Shown here piece after piece: positions 48,723 to 49,887 of a stretch of 49,887 nucleotides of DNA (its first letter is position 1; each line of letters opens with the position of its first letter). The DNA comes from Photobacterium damselae (lineage in GTDB: Bacteria > Pseudomonadota > Gammaproteobacteria > Enterobacterales > Vibrionaceae). The translations under genes were made by a program, and so were the position numbers. The stretch covers positions 1 through 49,887 of the forward strand of contig NZ_PYOG01000028.1 of the NCBI RefSeq assembly GCF_003026815.1, in the 5' to 3' direction. Under the pieces are notes generated by a model, which saw only the letters and a list, made by a program, of their open reading frames with translations, searched no databases and was not told the DNA's origin.

Positions 48723-49455
48723 TTGCGCTGGTACGGCTACGACGGGCGCTTAGGGGTGCAACTCCCCTATTCGACCCAATCCCTCCAGGGAGCTTGGGCG
48801 ACACGGAAACGGGAACACTGGTGACAGTGTGAACCCTGTTTTTTTTGAAGTGGTGAAAATCCACATGAGGGGCTGCTTGAGAAGGTAGAACCTGATCCTG
48901 ACAGGTGGGCTGCTGAGGGCATCGAGAGGTGTCAGGGGCGCGAGGTGAAAACTGGAACGCTCGGTACTATTTGGCGCAAGCTGGATAGATCGCTGTATAG
49001 CTCAAGCCTGTAATTGCAACCGTAGAGGCTGCATTCGGGTAAGTTACAACAAGCCGTGAGTTAGTGACTCTGGTAGTGAATGTTGAAATATTGTTATGAG
49101 TAAGGGAGATGCTTTGGAATCTCGGTCCCCTGAAAACCCGATGGGTGATTCGTATGAATAGTAGCAATATGGAGTTCAGCGGCGTGTTGTTTCGATGAGA
49201 AAAACTAACGTGGGAATCGGACTATATCAATGACCTATCTGTTGGCACAGTAGTAGATATAGAGCGAGGGAGATTGAATTAGTAGAGGCGAAAGAATCTG
49301 GGTGATACTGCCGAATGCCAGATTTGAGTTGGATTAAAATTGCTTGGCGGCAATTCCAATATGTACTTGAAAGTTTGAAGTAACACATACAAACCGCGGG
49401 AAACCGCTATTTGAGTAACCTCACTGATAGACTGGCCTCTATCAGTGAGCTTTTG
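48723..49455 (+). ncRNA. Candidate large structured noncoding RNA
   Basis: About 730 nt with no credible frame, richer in G than its surroundings. Local stems: AGGGG/CCCCT (48752), ACACTG-GTGA-CAGTGT with GNRA loop (48815-48830), CCTGACA/TGTCAGG (about 48896-48939), GTGG/CCAC (48850s), and CTCACTGATAGA/TCTATCAGTGAG at the end (49420-49449). Stems and GNRA loops, A-rich linkers and length resemble large ornate RNAs (GOLLD/ROOL-like) or a ribozyme, but no named family is recognised. No intron ends or domain V were identified. Confidence 0.45.
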
Positions 49456-49466
49456 GAGAAATAATT

Positions 49467-49592
49467 ATGTTTTATAACGAACTAAATAATGATCTTATGA
49501 TCACAACGAAACAATTTAACCGAAGCTATGTAATCTATTTTAGATTTAATGGACTTCATAACAAAATTTACAGGCGTGGAGCATCGCCATAA
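49467..49592 (+). CDS. 41-residue hypothetical protein
   Basis: ATG at 49467 with GGAGAA 7 bp upstream. Polar, aromatic-rich (MFYNELNNDLMITTKQFNRS, then YFRFNGLHNKIYRRGASP). Not recognised. It lies between the terminal hairpin of the structured region and a terminator-like hairpin before the coupling-protein gene. Confidence 0.45.
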   Translation: MFYNELNNDLMITTKQFNRSYVIYFRFNGLHNKIYRRGASP

Positions 49593-49600
49593 CGAAACAT

Positions 49601-49635
49601 GCTACGTGTGTCTATCGAAAGATAGAACACGTAGC
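49601..49635 (+). terminator. Hairpin before the coupling-protein gene
   Basis: Stem GCTACGTGT / ACACGTAGC with inner TCTATC-GAAA-GATAGA and one bulged base. Followed by AATTCTC, not a full T-run, so it may also be a leader structure of the next gene. Confidence 0.55.
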
Positions 49636-49660
49636 AATTCTCTAATTAAGGAATGATTAT

Positions 49661-49887
49661 ATGTATGACTACTTGAATTTTTTCTATCAAAATCCGATAT
49701 TGATATCCCTGATATCGGGAATATCAATTACAACATCTATTTATGTTGCATTAAGTAGTAGATTTTTGAGGAAAGAAAATTTAACAGGTTTAGAATTGCT
49801 CTGGAATACAATTACTACTAGATACTTTCCAGTTGTTGTTATGACTCACATTTCTATTATTTGTTCGATTTATGTAATATCAAATAT
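49661..49887 (+). CDS. Type IV coupling protein, 5' part, running off the window
   Basis: ATG at 49661 with AAGGA upstream. The first 75 residues contain two hydrophobic segments (LISLISGISITTSIYVAL and YFPVVVMTHISIICSIYV), the membrane anchor expected of VirD4/TraD proteins. The frame stays open to the last base, and joining it to position 1 gives an in-frame 588-residue protein with the ATPase domain at 68-1540. Confidence 0.75.
   Translation, partial: MYDYLNFFYQNPILISLISGISITTSIYVALSSRFLRKENLTGLELLWNTITTRYFPVVVMTHISIICSIYVISN

Noticed and set aside
48885..48935. TPP-riboswitch-like GAACCTGATC
   Set aside because: Only this short word matches; the CTGAGA partner and the overall three-way junction are not found, and no thiamin gene follows.
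48723..49455. Group II intron
   Set aside because: No GUGYG 5' end, domain V or reverse transcriptase was identified; kept only as a structured RNA of unknown class.

Overview
The window reads as a complete circular conjugative plasmid of about 49.9 kb, linearised inside its coupling-protein gene. The reading frame that runs off the right edge (from 49661) joins in frame to the frame that enters at the left edge (to 1540), giving one 588-residue VirD4/TraD-type protein. Base composition is AT-rich. H-NS, KfrA, DinI, TopB, Hok, Trb-type secretion and R64-type pilus genes together suggest a marine gammaproteobacterium, most likely Vibrionaceae (Aliivibrio/Vibrio-like). This host is inferred from gene content only; no rRNA, tRNA, integrase, transposase or CRISPR was seen.

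Layout. 1-2.1 kb: end of the coupling protein and a small companion gene. 2.1-6.1 kb, minus strand: maintenance genes, including an ArdB/KlcA-type antirestriction protein, a membrane protein with a winged-helix tail, and a ParA / ribbon-helix-helix partition pair embedded in three 8-bp-register repeat arrays. 6.5-9.9 kb: accessory cargo, namely an ASCH-domain protein, a nitrilase-superfamily amidase, and a two-gene soluble plus four-TM membrane operon that looks like a RexAB-type exclusion module. 10.3-14.9 kb: KfrA with a perfect 19-bp operator, a hok-like 3' tail behind an unrelated gene, an SOS-controlled DinI cassette bracketed by 25-bp direct repeats, a probable origin, the replication gene and a small repressor. 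15-17.1 kb: LuxR-type and RHH regulators, a hairpin-rich candidate oriT, and unknown genes. 17.2-28.0 kb: a VirB/Trb type IV secretion operon in Ti-trb-like order (C, D, E, J, B, two small genes, L, F, G, H, I). 28.0-37.1 kb: an R64/TCP-like type IVb pilus operon following without a visible terminator. 37.3-39.6 kb: a GlyGly-CTERM trypsin-like protease, a TraF peptidase and a lytic transglycosylase. 39.9-43 kb: plasmid H-NS and small unknown genes. 43.4-46.1 kb: topoisomerase III and a complete mok/hok locus. 46-49.6 kb: unknown genes and a roughly 1-kb region dense in perfect hairpins that looks like a large structured RNA.

How it fits together: replication (rep, oriV), partition (ParA/RHH), post-segregational killing (Hok) and KfrA keep the plasmid; ArdB and H-NS ease establishment; the Trb system, coupling protein, TopB and pilus drive transfer; DinI may dampen SOS. 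No canonical relaxase could be recognised. Three features look poorly explained by known families: a five-copy 76-80 bp stem-loop with an invariant 22-nt loop and covarying stem ends, a three-copy element of about 155-195 bp, and the hairpin array/large RNA near the right end.
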